Assembly (NCBI GenBank): GCA_934154515.1
Contig: CAKPGD010000029.1
Location: 1 to 15,185 of the forward strand
Direction of reading: 5' to 3'
Origin: an uncultured Clostridia bacterium
GTDB lineage: Bacteria; Bacillota; Clostridia; TANB77; CAG-508
DNA length: 15,185 bases
Part shown: one piece after another, positions 1-6,645 of the stretch
How the letters are laid out: every line of letters starts with the position of its first letter
Position numbering within the stretch: position 1 is the stretch's first letter
Program-made: the position numbers and the translations under genes
The notes under the pieces: model-generated
Database searches by the model: none
What the model saw: only the letters and a program-made list of their open reading frames with translations
What the model was told of the DNA's origin: nothing

Positions 1-791
1 AATTCTGGATTGTGTTTTATATCCATTCCTTCATTTCTAAACATTCTTCCCATTTCATATACTTTGTCAAATCCACCTACTATTAATCTTTTTAGATATA
101 ACTCGTTTGCAATTCTTAAATACATATCCATATCTAATGTGTTATGGTGTGTTATAAATGGTCTTGCTGCTGCTCCACCTGCTATTGTATTTAATATAGG
201 TGTTTCTACTTCTAAGTATCCTTTTTCATTCAAAATATTTTTTACTTCTTGAATTATTTGAATTCTTTTTAGGAAAGTTTCTTTTACTTCTGGATTCATT
301 ATTAAATCTACATATCTTTGACGATATCTTAAATCTGTATCTTTTAATCCATGGAATTTTTCTGGTAATGGTCTTAATGATTTTGAAAGAAGTGTTACTT
401 CTTTAGCATGTATTGATATTTCTCCTGTTTTTGTTTTAAACACAAATCCTGTTATTCCTATGATATCTCCTATATCATCTTCTTTAAAATGTTTATAAGA
501 ATCTTCTCCTAATTCATTTATACTAACATAACTTTGTATTTTTCCATCTCCATCTTGAATGTGGCAGAATGATGCTTTTCCCATTATTCTTTTTGCCATT
601 AATCTTCCAGCAACAGTTACATCTTTTCCTTCTAATTCTTCATAATTTTCCACAATTTGTTTGCTTGTGTGTGTTCTATTAAATTTTGTTATTTCAAAAG
701 GATCTTTTCCTTCTTCTTTTAATTTTGCTAATTTATCTCTTCTTATTTGTAATAATTGATTTAAGTCTACTTCTGGTTCTTGGTTTTCCAT
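1..791 (-). CDS. lysS: Lysyl-tRNA synthetase, class II (N-terminal part; cut by window edge)
   Basis: Charges tRNA-Lys with lysine using ATP, in the cytoplasm. About 263 codons are visible, roughly the first half of a protein that is usually near 490-500 residues; the rest lies beyond base 1. Seen in order: an N-terminal helix, an OB-fold anticodon-binding domain (about residues 60-150, including GRLMAKRIMGKASF), the LysRS-type stretch LRYRQRYVDLI, the class II motif 1 region (GYLEVETPIL), and motif 2 starting at FRNEGMDIKHNPE at the edge. The start at 791 is preferred over an in-frame ATG at 797 because GGAG lies 8 bases upstream of 791 but only 2 bases from 797. It follows recN after 79 bases and has its own promoter candidate. 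Identity is firm; asparaginyl- or aspartyl-tRNA synthetases share the fold but lack this motif set. Confidence 0.96.
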   Translation of the reverse strand, partial: MENQEPEVDLNQLLQIRRDKLAKLKEEGKDPFEITKFNRTHTSKQIVENYEELEGKDVTVAGRLMAKRIMGKASFCHIQDGDGKIQSYVSINELGEDSYKHFKEDDIGDIIGITGFVFKTKTGEISIHAKEVTLLSKSLRPLPEKFHGLKDTDLRYRQRYVDLIMNPEVKETFLKRIQIIQEVKNILNEKGYLEVETPILNTIAGGAAARPFITHHNTLDMDMYLRIANELYLKRLIVGGFDKVYEMGRMFRNEGMDIKHNPE

Positions 792-825
792 TCTCATCTC
801 TCCTATACATATTTTTTACCATTCT

Positions 826-854
826 ATTATATAGCAAAATTTGTAAAAAGTAAA
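826..854 (-). promoter_or_regulatory. Promoter candidate for lysS
   Basis: On the minus strand a TTTACT -35 (849-854; four of six consensus bases) is followed after 17 bases by a perfect TATAAT -10 (826-831). It lies between the recN stop and the lysS start and would give a 5' leader of about 28 bases. No terminator-like hairpin is visible after recN, so read-through from recN may also contribute. Confidence 0.6.
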
Positions 855-870
855 CTAGTTAACGAAAATA

Positions 871-2523
871 TTACGAAGCTTTTTCTTCATTTTCATATTT
901 CCAACTTCTTAATTCTTTTGCGTGTTCTAATGCTATTTTTGTTATTTCTCCACTTGATATTCTTGCTATTTCTTTTATTGTTTCTGTTTCATCTAGTTTT
1001 TTCACTTGTGTCTTTGTTTTTTCATTTTCTACGACCTTTGAAATATAGTAATTGTAGTCTGCTTTTGCTGCTATATTTGCTAAATGTGTTATTACTAGTA
1101 TTTGATGATTTTTTGCTATTTTTCTCATTTTATCGCTTACGGATTTAGCAGCTTTTCCACTTATTCCTGTATCTATTTCATCAAATACTAATACTGGTAC
1201 TCTATCTACATCTGCTAGAACGGATTTTATTGCTAACATTATTCTTGACATTTCACCACCTGATGCTATTTTTATAAGTGGTTTTTCCACATCTCCTATA
1301 TTGGTTGCAATTAGAAATTCTACATTATCTAATCCATTTTTATTGAATTCTTCATTTTCATTAAATTCTACATTTGCATTGAATCTTGCATTCTTCATTT
1401 CAAGATCTTGTAATTCTATATTTATTTTTTCAGATAATTCTTTTGATGCTTTTGTACGAATTTGATTCATTTTTAATGCTAATTCTTTCATTTGTTTTTT
1501 TATTTCAGAAAGCTCTTTTTTTAACTTATTATTTATTTCATCTACATTTTCTATTTCATAAATTTCTTTTTCTATTTCTTCTTTATAATTTAGTATTTCT
1601 TCTATGCTATTTCCATACTTTCTTTTTAATGAATATATAATATCTAATCTTTCTTCTATTTCATTTCTTTCTTCTTCATCAAAATATACGTCTTCTTTTA
1701 TTGAAGAAATATCTCTTGATAGCTCTTGTATGTCGTAATAAATGTTTTTTAATTCTGTTAATTTATTACTATAATTTTCGTCTATATTTTCTATTTTTTC
1801 TAACGCTCTTATTGCTGTATTTATTCCTTCTATTGCTTGTTCCGAAATTGCTTCATCTGCCACATCTAAATTTTCTGAAATTTTTTCTGAATTCATTATT
1901 ATTTTTCTTTGTTCTTCTAATTTTTCGTCTTCTCCTACTTTTAAATTTACAGCTTCTATTTCATTTAATTGATATCTTAATAAATCTAATTTTCTTTGTT
2001 TTTCTTTTTCATCTCCATAATTGTTTTTCAATTCATAGTTTAAGTCGTTATATCTTTCATATAAGCTTCTATATTTTAACTTTATATCTTTTATAGTTAT
2101 TCCTATAAAACTGTCTAAATATCCAATGTGAGATGTTTTATCTAGTATTGTTTGATTGTCATTTTGTCCATGTATGTCTATTATGCTTTTCATAAATTCT
2201 TTTAGTTCATTTACAGTAACTAATCTTCCATTTATTTTACAAGAATTTCTTCCATTTGAATAGATTTCTCTTGAAACTATTATATTTCCTTCTATGGCAT
2301 TTTTATTTTCTGGCATAAAAATACATGCTTCTATATATGAATAATCTTCCCCTTTTCTTATCATTTCTTTTGAAAATCTTCCACCAGATATTATTCCTAA
2401 TGAGTCTATTATAAGTGTCTTTCCAGCTCCTGTTTCTCCTGTTAATACATTGAAACCTTGATTTAAATCTATACTTAAATCATCTATTATTCCTATATTC
2501 TTTATATGTATTGTTGTTATCAT
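871..2523 (-). CDS. recN: DNA repair protein RecN (SMC-like ATPase)
   Basis: RecN is an SMC-family ATPase that gathers at DNA double-strand breaks and helps hold DNA for RecA-dependent repair. The 550-residue product has the usual length and layout: Walker A GETGAGKT (residues 29-36), a long charged Glu/Lys/Ile-rich coiled coil through the middle (about 150-365), then the ABC signature SGGEMSR (421-427), Walker B VLVFDE (444-449) and the switch histidine in VITHLANIAAKAD (H480). Start 2523 (MITTIHIKNIG) is chosen because GGAGGT sits 6 bases upstream and RecN proteins begin at this point; an in-frame ATG at 2541 would precede that Shine-Dalgarno site. A consensus promoter precedes it, separating it from the ribosomal cluster. 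Often recN lies beside argR; here it follows rplQ and precedes lysS. Confidence 0.97.
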   Translation of the reverse strand: MITTIHIKNIGIIDDLSIDLNQGFNVLTGETGAGKTLIIDSLGIISGGRFSKEMIRKGEDYSYIEACIFMPENKNAIEGNIIVSREIYSNGRNSCKINGRLVTVNELKEFMKSIIDIHGQNDNQTILDKTSHIGYLDSFIGITIKDIKLKYRSLYERYNDLNYELKNNYGDEKEKQRKLDLLRYQLNEIEAVNLKVGEDEKLEEQRKIIMNSEKISENLDVADEAISEQAIEGINTAIRALEKIENIDENYSNKLTELKNIYYDIQELSRDISSIKEDVYFDEEERNEIEERLDIIYSLKRKYGNSIEEILNYKEEIEKEIYEIENVDEINNKLKKELSEIKKQMKELALKMNQIRTKASKELSEKINIELQDLEMKNARFNANVEFNENEEFNKNGLDNVEFLIATNIGDVEKPLIKIASGGEMSRIMLAIKSVLADVDRVPVLVFDEIDTGISGKAAKSVSDKMRKIAKNHQILVITHLANIAAKADYNYYISKVVENEKTKTQVKKLDETETIKEIARISSGEITKIALEHAKELRSWKYENEEKAS

Positions 2524-2536
2524 AAAAATACCTCCG

Positions 2537-2554
2537 TACAAATTATTGTTTGTA
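2537..2554. repeat. Inverted repeat between recN -10 and Shine-Dalgarno site
   Basis: A perfect 6-6-6 inverted repeat, TACAAA / six bases / TTTGTA, lies downstream of the recN -10 and its last bases touch the GGAGGT ribosome-binding site. The position fits a repressor operator or a small RNA hairpin limiting recN translation, but arms of six A/T-rich bases can occur by chance. It does not match the Bacillus-type LexA box. Confidence 0.4.
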
Positions 2555-2561
2555 TGAATGA

Positions 2562-2590
2562 ATTATATATTCAAATTTTTGTTCTGTCAA
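2562..2590 (-). promoter_or_regulatory. Consensus promoter for recN
   Basis: Minus-strand TTGACA (2585-2590) and TATAAT (2562-2567) are separated by exactly 17 bases, a perfect match to the housekeeping sigma-A promoter. It lies 39 bases upstream of the recN ATG and downstream of the terminators that end the ribosomal cluster. Confidence 0.9.
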
Positions 2591-2593
2591 TAC

Positions 2594-2654
2594 TTTTAGG
2601 AAAATTTTGTTTGTTTTTTTGTTGTTAATTTTATTCTTTTTAGTTTTCCTAAAA
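2594..2654. repeat. Spaced 11-bp inverted repeat between rplQ terminator and recN promoter
   Basis: TTTTAGGAAAA at 2594-2604 and its exact reverse complement TTTTCCTAAAA at 2644-2654 are 39 bases apart. The far arm overlaps the T-run of the promoter-proximal terminator; the near arm ends 3 bases before the recN -35. In RNA reading through from rplQ they could form a stem competing with the terminator, or as DNA they could be a paired protein site. Function is unknown. Confidence 0.4.
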
Positions 2655-2708
2655 AAACAGAATTAGGATTTTGTAGCAGTTTACACTGCGTACAAAATCT
2701 AATTTCTG
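2651..2708 (-). terminator. Second (promoter-proximal) terminator of the ribosomal cluster
   Basis: On the minus strand 2708 to 2658 folds into a long stem of about 21 pairs: CAGAA/TTCTG, TTAG/CTAA, ATTTTGTA/TACAAAAT and GCAG/CTGC, with three single-base bulges and loop TGTAAA. Seven T residues follow at once (2657-2651). Stem plus T-run is the classic intrinsic terminator, reading in the rplQ direction. Confidence 0.8.
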
Positions 2709-2726
2709 CCATATTTATCTTCTACA

Positions 2727-2753
2727 GAAAGTTATCATAATATAATAACTTTC
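2727..2753 (-). other. Hairpin between the two rplQ terminators
   Basis: Nine perfect pairs (GAAAGTTAT / ATAACTTTC) enclose a nine-base A/T loop. No T-run follows it in the minus direction, so it is probably not a terminator by itself; it may protect the 3' end of the upstream RNA or be incidental. Confidence 0.5.
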
Positions 2754-2761
2754 CTAGAATA

Positions 2762-2793
2762 TAAAAAAAATAAGCTTAAATTTAATTTAAGCT
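2762..2793 (-). terminator. First terminator after rplQ
   Basis: Minus-strand AGCTTAAAT and ATTTAAGCT pair perfectly (9 bp) around a three-base loop (2773-2793), followed after TA by a run of eight T (2770-2763). It starts 18 bases past the rplQ stop and is a convincing end for the alpha cluster transcript despite an A/T-rich stem. Confidence 0.85.
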
Positions 2794-2811
2794 CATTTTT
2801 TATCTCATATA

Positions 2812-3336
2812 TTAAACTAATTCTAATATAACAACTTCTGCTGCGTCCCCTCTACGTTGTCCTTTTTTGATGATTCTTGTATATCCACCAACTCTACCTT
2901 CATATTTAGGTGCTATTTCGTTAAATAATTTTGCTGGTATATCGATATTATTTCCTTTTTCATCTTTAACTTTGTTTAAGTTTTTCATCATTTTTCTTCT
3001 TGCATTTAATCTTGAAGGCATATCTTTTTGTCTTTTTTCTGTAGTTTCTTCTTTAACTACTTTTAAATATTCGTTACCGTTTTTGCTTTTTACTAGCTCT
3101 GTAACTTTATTTCCTTTGCTGTCTAATTTTGCTTTAACTACTTTTGTATCAACCATTTCATAGTTATCTTTTTCTTTAACAGCAAGTGATATCATACTAT
3201 CTGCTATAGCTTTAACTTCTTTTGCTCTAGCTTCTGTTGTTTCTATTTTTCCATGTAACATTAAATCTGTTACTTGGTTTTTTAACATAGCTAAACGGAT
3301 ATCTGTTGTTTTACCTAATTTTCTATTAGTTGCCAC
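2812..3336 (-). CDS. rplQ: 50S ribosomal protein bL17, long form with internal insertion
   Basis: bL17 is a large-subunit protein near the polypeptide exit tunnel. The N-terminal part (MATNRKLGKT, then TEARAKEVKAIADSMISLA) and the C-terminal part (KLFNEIAPKYEGRVGGYTRI, then GQRRGDAAEVVILELV) match the family well. The product has 174 residues, against about 115-130 in Bacillus and Escherichia. The extra length is about 50 charged residues, roughly 56-107 (bases 3016-3171), inserted before the LNARRKM helix (LHARRQA in Bacillus). Reading frame and codon use continue smoothly through it, so it is not a frameshift. The start is GTG at 3336, with GGAGG 8 bases upstream. Last gene of the alpha cluster, 49 bases after rpoA and followed by tandem terminators. 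Confidence 0.97.
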   Translation of the reverse strand: MATNRKLGKTTDIRLAMLKNQVTDLMLHGKIETTEARAKEVKAIADSMISLAVKEKDNYEMVDTKVVKAKLDSKGNKVTELVKSKNGNEYLKVVKEETTEKRQKDMPSRLNARRKMMKNLNKVKDEKGNNIDIPAKLFNEIAPKYEGRVGGYTRIIKKGQRRGDAAEVVILELV

Positions 3337-3385
3337 TTACTTTTCCTCCTTCTTACTTTATCTTGTTTATATTTCTATTTTATTC

Positions 3386-4333
3386 TTAGTCTTCTTCCTT
3401 AGCAAAGTCTAGTCCTAATGAATGTAATTTTGCAATTACTTCATCTAAAGATTTCTTTCCTAAGTTTCTTACTTTCATCATTTCTGATTCTGTCATTTTT
3501 ACTATATCTTCTACAGTTGAAATATTTGCTCTCTTTAAGCAGTTGAATGATCTTACAGATAATTCTAAGTCTTCTATTGACATTTCAAGAACTTTTTCTT
3601 TCTTGTTTTCTTCTTTTTCAATCATTATTTGTGTATTTTTAGCTGTTTCTGATAAGTCGATAAATAATTCTAAATGTCCTGTCATAACTTTAGCTGCTAA
3701 ACTTAATGCTTCATATGGTTCTAGTCCACCATCTGTCCATAATTCTATTGTTAATTTATCGTAATCTATATTTTGTCCAACACGAGTATTTTCTACTGCG
3801 TAATTAACTTTCTTTACAGGTGTGTAAATTGAGTCTATTGGTAGTACACCTAAAGGCATTCCATCTTTTTTGTTTTTTTCTGCTGAATTGTATCCTCTAC
3901 CCATATCAACAGTCATTTCCATTTGAAGATGTGCTCCTTCTGCAAGTGTAGCTATATGTAAATCAGGATTTAGTACTTCTACTGAACTATCTGTTATAAT
4001 ATCTCCAGCTTTTACTTTACCTTCACCTTTTACATCGATTCTTATAGTTTTTTCTTCATTTTCATGAAGTTTTAATCTTACCATTTTTAAATTAACAATT
4101 ATTTCTGGTACATCTTCTACAACATTTGGTATTGTAGAAAATTCATGAACCACACCCTCTATTTTTACGCTTGTTATAGCTGCTCCAGGTAATGAAGAAA
4201 GTAATATTCTTCTTAATGAGTTACCTATTGTAACACCATAACCACGCTCTAATGGTTCACATACAAATTTAGCATAATGTGCTTCGTTATCGATTTCTAA
4301 GCATTTAATATTTGGCTTTTCAAATTCTATCAT
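3386..4333 (-). CDS. rpoA: DNA-directed RNA polymerase alpha subunit
   Basis: Alpha dimerises to scaffold RNA polymerase assembly and contacts promoter UP elements and activators. The 315-residue product has the usual length. The N-terminal domain (about 1-230) contains the dimerisation stretch GYGVTIGNSLRRILLSSLPG (31-50) and the conserved LGVLPIDSIYTPV. A charged Lys/Glu linker (about 238-248) leads to the C-terminal domain (about 250-315) with the DNA-binding helices: SVRSFNCLKRAN (R261 is equivalent to E. coli R265) and RNLGKKSLDEV. AGGAGGT stands 5 bases before the ATG. The order rpsK-rpsD-rpoA-rplQ is the standard alpha cluster. The 111-base gap upstream holds only a weak A/T-rich stem (AAAGAT/ATCTTT). 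Confidence 0.99.
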   Translation of the reverse strand: MIEFEKPNIKCLEIDNEAHYAKFVCEPLERGYGVTIGNSLRRILLSSLPGAAITSVKIEGVVHEFSTIPNVVEDVPEIIVNLKMVRLKLHENEEKTIRIDVKGEGKVKAGDIITDSSVEVLNPDLHIATLAEGAHLQMEMTVDMGRGYNSAEKNKKDGMPLGVLPIDSIYTPVKKVNYAVENTRVGQNIDYDKLTIELWTDGGLEPYEALSLAAKVMTGHLELFIDLSETAKNTQIMIEKEENKKEKVLEMSIEDLELSVRSFNCLKRANISTVEDIVKMTESEMMKVRNLGKKSLDEVIAKLHSLGLDFAKEED

Positions 4334-4444
4334 TTTTACCTCCTATTTTAGAAGCTTTAGTTTAGGTAAATTCTATTCCCCTTTTTACTCTACTTCTTAA
4401 AACATAATATATTATTTGTAAAGATTTTAACATCTTTTTAATTA

Positions 4445-5071
4445 TTATTTTGAGTAAAGCTCTACTATTAAATGTTCTTCTACTGGTAGATCAATATCAA
4501 CTCTTTCTGCTAATCTTACTACTTTACCACTTAGATTTTCTACGTCTTTTTCTAACCATTCTGGAACTGGTCTTGCTGCATTTTCTTCAACATTTAATTT
4601 GATTGCTCCATTATCTTTTCTTATTTCTCTTACAGCTATTACATCTCCAGCTTTTACTAAATATGATGGTATATCAACTTTTTTACCATTTACTTCAAAT
4701 GCACCATGTGTTACTAGCATTCTTGCTTGTGCTCTTGAAGAACCATATCCTAATCTATATACTACGTTATCTAATCTGCTTTCTAATATTTGTAGTAAAA
4801 CTTCACCAGTTTTTCCTTTTGTATTAGAAGCCATATTAAAGTATTTTCTGAATTGTTTTTCACTAACTCCATAAAATGCTTTTGTTTTTTGTTTTTCTCT
4901 TAATTGAGTACCATATTCTGAAAGTTTTTTCTTCTTTTGTCCATTTTGTCCTGGTGCATAATTTCTTCTAGAAATGCTGCATTTGTCAGTATAACATCTT
5001 GAACCTTTTAAGAATAATTTTTGACCTTCTCTACGGCATATACGACATTGTTCGTCTTTATATCTTGCCAT
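4445..5071 (-). CDS. rpsD: 30S ribosomal protein uS4 (zinc-type)
   Basis: uS4 binds 16S rRNA early in 30S assembly and helps form the mRNA entry channel. The 208-residue product is full length. The N-terminus carries four cysteines, C9-x2-C12-x13-C26-x4-C31, the zinc-binding form; the S4 RNA-binding domain follows (LESRLDNVVYRLGYGSSRAQ, about residue 95 onward, then VTHGAFEVNGKKVDIPSY). The end VEEHLIVELYSK is typical. GGAG lies 7 bases before the ATG. In many bacteria uS4 represses its own operon by binding leader RNA; since rpsD lies in this cluster, the structured RNA upstream of rpsM is a possible target, which is inference only. Confidence 0.99.
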   Translation of the reverse strand: MARYKDEQCRICRREGQKLFLKGSRCYTDKCSISRRNYAPGQNGQKKKKLSEYGTQLREKQKTKAFYGVSEKQFRKYFNMASNTKGKTGEVLLQILESRLDNVVYRLGYGSSRAQARMLVTHGAFEVNGKKVDIPSYLVKAGDVIAVREIRKDNGAIKLNVEENAARPVPEWLEKDVENLSGKVVRLAERVDIDLPVEEHLIVELYSK

Positions 5072-5158
5072 TTTATTTCTCCTTTCATTAATTTCGATTA
5101 TAAACTTGTATTACTTTTATTACTGTTTCTAATCAAATTTATTATTTCTTATTTTTTA

Positions 5159-5557
5159 TTAAACTCTTCTTCTTTTTGGTGGTCTACAACCATTGTGTGG
5201 GATTGGTGTAACATCTTTAATGCTACTAATTTCTAATCCTGCTGATTGTAATGAACGTATTGCTGCTTCACGTCCTGAACCTGGTCCTTTAACAAATACT
5301 TCTACTGTTTTTAAACCATGTTCCATTGCTGCTTTAGCAGCTGTTTCTGCAGCTTCTCCTGCTGCAAATGGTGTGCTTTTTCTTGAACCTTTAAATCCAA
5401 GTTCACCAGCACTTGCCCAAGAAATTGCATTTCCTTGAACGTCTGTTATTGTAACTATTGTATTATTAAAGCTAGAATGAATGTGAGCCATACCTTTTTC
5501 GATATTTTTTCTATCTCTTCTTCTAGTTGTTGTTCTTTTTGTTACAGCTTTTGCCAT
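5159..5557 (-). CDS. rpsK: 30S ribosomal protein uS11
   Basis: uS11 lies on the 30S platform by the Shine-Dalgarno/anti-Shine-Dalgarno duplex. The 132-residue product has the usual basic N-terminal tail (KRTTTRRRDRKN), the core HIHSSFNNTIVTITD, the GSRKSTPFAAGEAAETAAKA helix region, and the conserved end DVTPIPHNGCRPPKRRRV. GGAGGT precedes the ATG by 8 bases. It sits 38 bases after rpsM; the 87 bases to rpsD show only the rpsD ribosome-binding site. Confidence 0.99.
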   Translation of the reverse strand: MAKAVTKRTTTRRRDRKNIEKGMAHIHSSFNNTIVTITDVQGNAISWASAGELGFKGSRKSTPFAAGEAAETAAKAAMEHGLKTVEVFVKGPGSGREAAIRSLQSAGLEISSIKDVTPIPHNGCRPPKRRRV

Positions 5558-5595
5558 TTAAGGTTACCTCCTATTTTAATTTCTATTTTTATCTA

Positions 5596-5964
5596 TTATT
5601 TTTTCTTGCTTTTACTTACTAGTTTTCTAGGACCTTTTCTTGTACGAGCGTTAGTTTTTGTTCTTTGTCCTCTAACTGGTAGACTTCTTCTATGTCTAAT
5701 TCCTCTGTAGCAACCAATTTCTGTTAATCTTTTAATATTTAAAGCTACTTCTCTTCTTAAATCACCTTCTAAAGTGTATCCTTCCATAGCTTTTCTTATT
5801 GCTTGTTCTTGGTCTTCTGTTAGGTCTTTAACTCTTACGTCTGGGCTAACACCTGCATCTTTTAATATTTTTTGTGCAGTTGGTAATCCTATTCCATATA
5901 TGTAAGTTAATCCTATTTCTACTCTTTTTTCTCTAGGTAAATCTACTCCTGCTATACGAGCCAT
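5596..5964 (-). CDS. rpsM: 30S ribosomal protein uS13
   Basis: uS13 is in the 30S head and forms intersubunit bridges while touching P-site tRNA. The 122-residue product begins MARIAGVDLPREKR and has the H2TH region (IYGIGLPTAQKIL), CYRGIRHRRSLPVRGQRT and a basic tail (KLVSKSKKK). Start 5964 is chosen because GGAGGTG lies 9 bases upstream and homologues start here; the in-frame ATG at 5982 would place the ribosome site inside the gene. It heads the alpha cluster and follows rpmJ after a 189-base structured gap, far longer than the other gaps nearby. Confidence 0.99.
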   Translation of the reverse strand: MARIAGVDLPREKRVEIGLTYIYGIGLPTAQKILKDAGVSPDVRVKDLTEDQEQAIRKAMEGYTLEGDLRREVALNIKRLTEIGCYRGIRHRRSLPVRGQRTKTNARTRKGPRKLVSKSKKK

Positions 5965-6005
5965 ATTTTTTAGCACCTCCATAAATATATTATTTAATAA
6001 TTGTT

Positions 6006-6129
6006 GTCTTACAATATTTAAAGGTGAAATGCATTGGAAAGGTCCAATCTTTAAATACCTTAAGACATATATATAAACACAAATCTTGTTTATAAACTTT
6101 AAAGTTTACAGCCGCTTCAGACTTGTGTT
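6006..6129 (-). promoter_or_regulatory. Two-stem structured RNA element before rpsM (candidate cis-regulator)
   Basis: Stem I (in RNA order): 6129-6119 pairs with 6086-6076, eleven consecutive pairs, one of them G-U in the minus-strand RNA; the loop contains a perfect 16-base palindrome at 6093-6108 and a GC-rich patch (GCGGC). Stem II: 6066-6061 with 6011-6006 (6 bp), 6056-6049 with 6023-6016 (8 bp), then 6048-6043 with 6038-6033 (6 bp, loop CCTT), with an unpaired nine-base strand on one side. The G-U pair would be an A-C mismatch in RNA of the other strand, so the fold favours the rpsM-sense transcript. No T-run follows stem II, so it is not a plain terminator. It lies 42 bases upstream of the rpsM ATG. 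I recognise no known riboswitch or leader family in it. Confidence 0.5.
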
Positions 6130-6153
6130 GATATCAAAATAATTTAAATTTGA

Positions 6154-6267
6154 CTATCCTTGTCTTTGTTTGTGTTTTGGGTTTTCACATATTACCCTAA
6201 TAACACCTTTTCTTTTAATAACTTTGCATTTGTCGCATATTTTCTTAACTGATGGTCTTACTTTCAC
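6154..6267 (-). CDS. rpmJ: 50S ribosomal protein bL36 (zinc-type)
   Basis: The smallest large-subunit protein, binding 23S rRNA. A 37-codon gene starting with GTG at 6267 and ending with TAG at 6156-6154; it is easily missed because of its length and start codon. The product MKVRPSVKKICDKCKVIKRK continues GVIRVICENPKHKQRQG. It has the full length of the family and the zinc ligands C11, C14, C27 and H32. GGAGGTG lies 7 bases before the GTG. It sits between infA and rpsM, its usual place. Confidence 0.97.
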   Translation of the reverse strand: MKVRPSVKKICDKCKVIKRKGVIRVICENPKHKQRQG

Positions 6268-6326
6268 TTTTATACACCTCCTGTTTAGATGTTGTTATAT
6301 ATTTTAATTTAATTTGGGTTACATTT

Positions 6327-6545
6327 TTATTTAGCTCTCCAAGTAATTCTTCCACGTGTTAAATCATATGGTGAAAGTTCTACTCTTACTTTATCCCCTG
6401 GTAATATTTTAATGTAGTTCATTCTTAATTTACCAGATATATGAGCTAGTATTTGATGTCCATTTTCAAGTTCTACTTTAAAATTAGTATTTGGAAGAGT
6501 TTCCACAACTGTTCCTTCAACTTCAATAACATCCTCTTTTGCCAT
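6327..6545 (-). CDS. infA: Translation initiation factor IF-1
   Basis: IF-1 binds the 30S A-site during initiation and works with IF-2 and IF-3. The 72-residue product is exactly the family length and is a single S1-type OB fold: MAKEDVIEVEGTVVETLPN, then FKVELENGHQILAHISGKLR, MNYIKILPGDKVRVELSPYD and LTRGRITWRAK. Start 6545 is chosen over the in-frame ATG at 6557 because GGAGGG lies 5 bases upstream of 6545. It follows map after 101 A/T-rich bases in which I see no KOW-domain gene (found at this place in some Clostridia) and only a weak GGTTA/TAACC hairpin before the ribosome site. Confidence 0.99.
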   Translation of the reverse strand: MAKEDVIEVEGTVVETLPNTNFKVELENGHQILAHISGKLRMNYIKILPGDKVRVELSPYDLTRGRITWRAK

Positions 6546-6645
6546 TTTTCCCTCCATTTTCTTGGTTACTCTTTTTTAAGTTAACCTCTATTTATATATA
6601 ATTTATTATTATATACATTAATAGCTTATACAGTATATAACAAAA

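Noticed and set aside
1701..2096. Long plus-strand open frames rich in Leu/Phe opposite recN, and similar ones opposite map, adk and rplF
   Set aside because: They are antisense shadows of A/G-rich coding strands, lack ribosome-binding sites and resemble no family; the minus-strand genes explain the bases.
2562..2590. LexA/SOS box in the recN promoter (GAACAAAAATTTG)
   Set aside because: Only one half resembles a Bacillus-type box; the second half does not match GTTC, so it is not called.
3016..3171. Frameshift or separate small gene inside rplQ
   Set aside because: The frame is continuous, codon use matches its surroundings, and conserved bL17 sequence resumes in the same frame.
6001..6066. 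Intrinsic terminator after rpmJ
   Set aside because: The stem is good but no T-run follows it in the minus direction, so it is treated as a structured element rather than a terminator.
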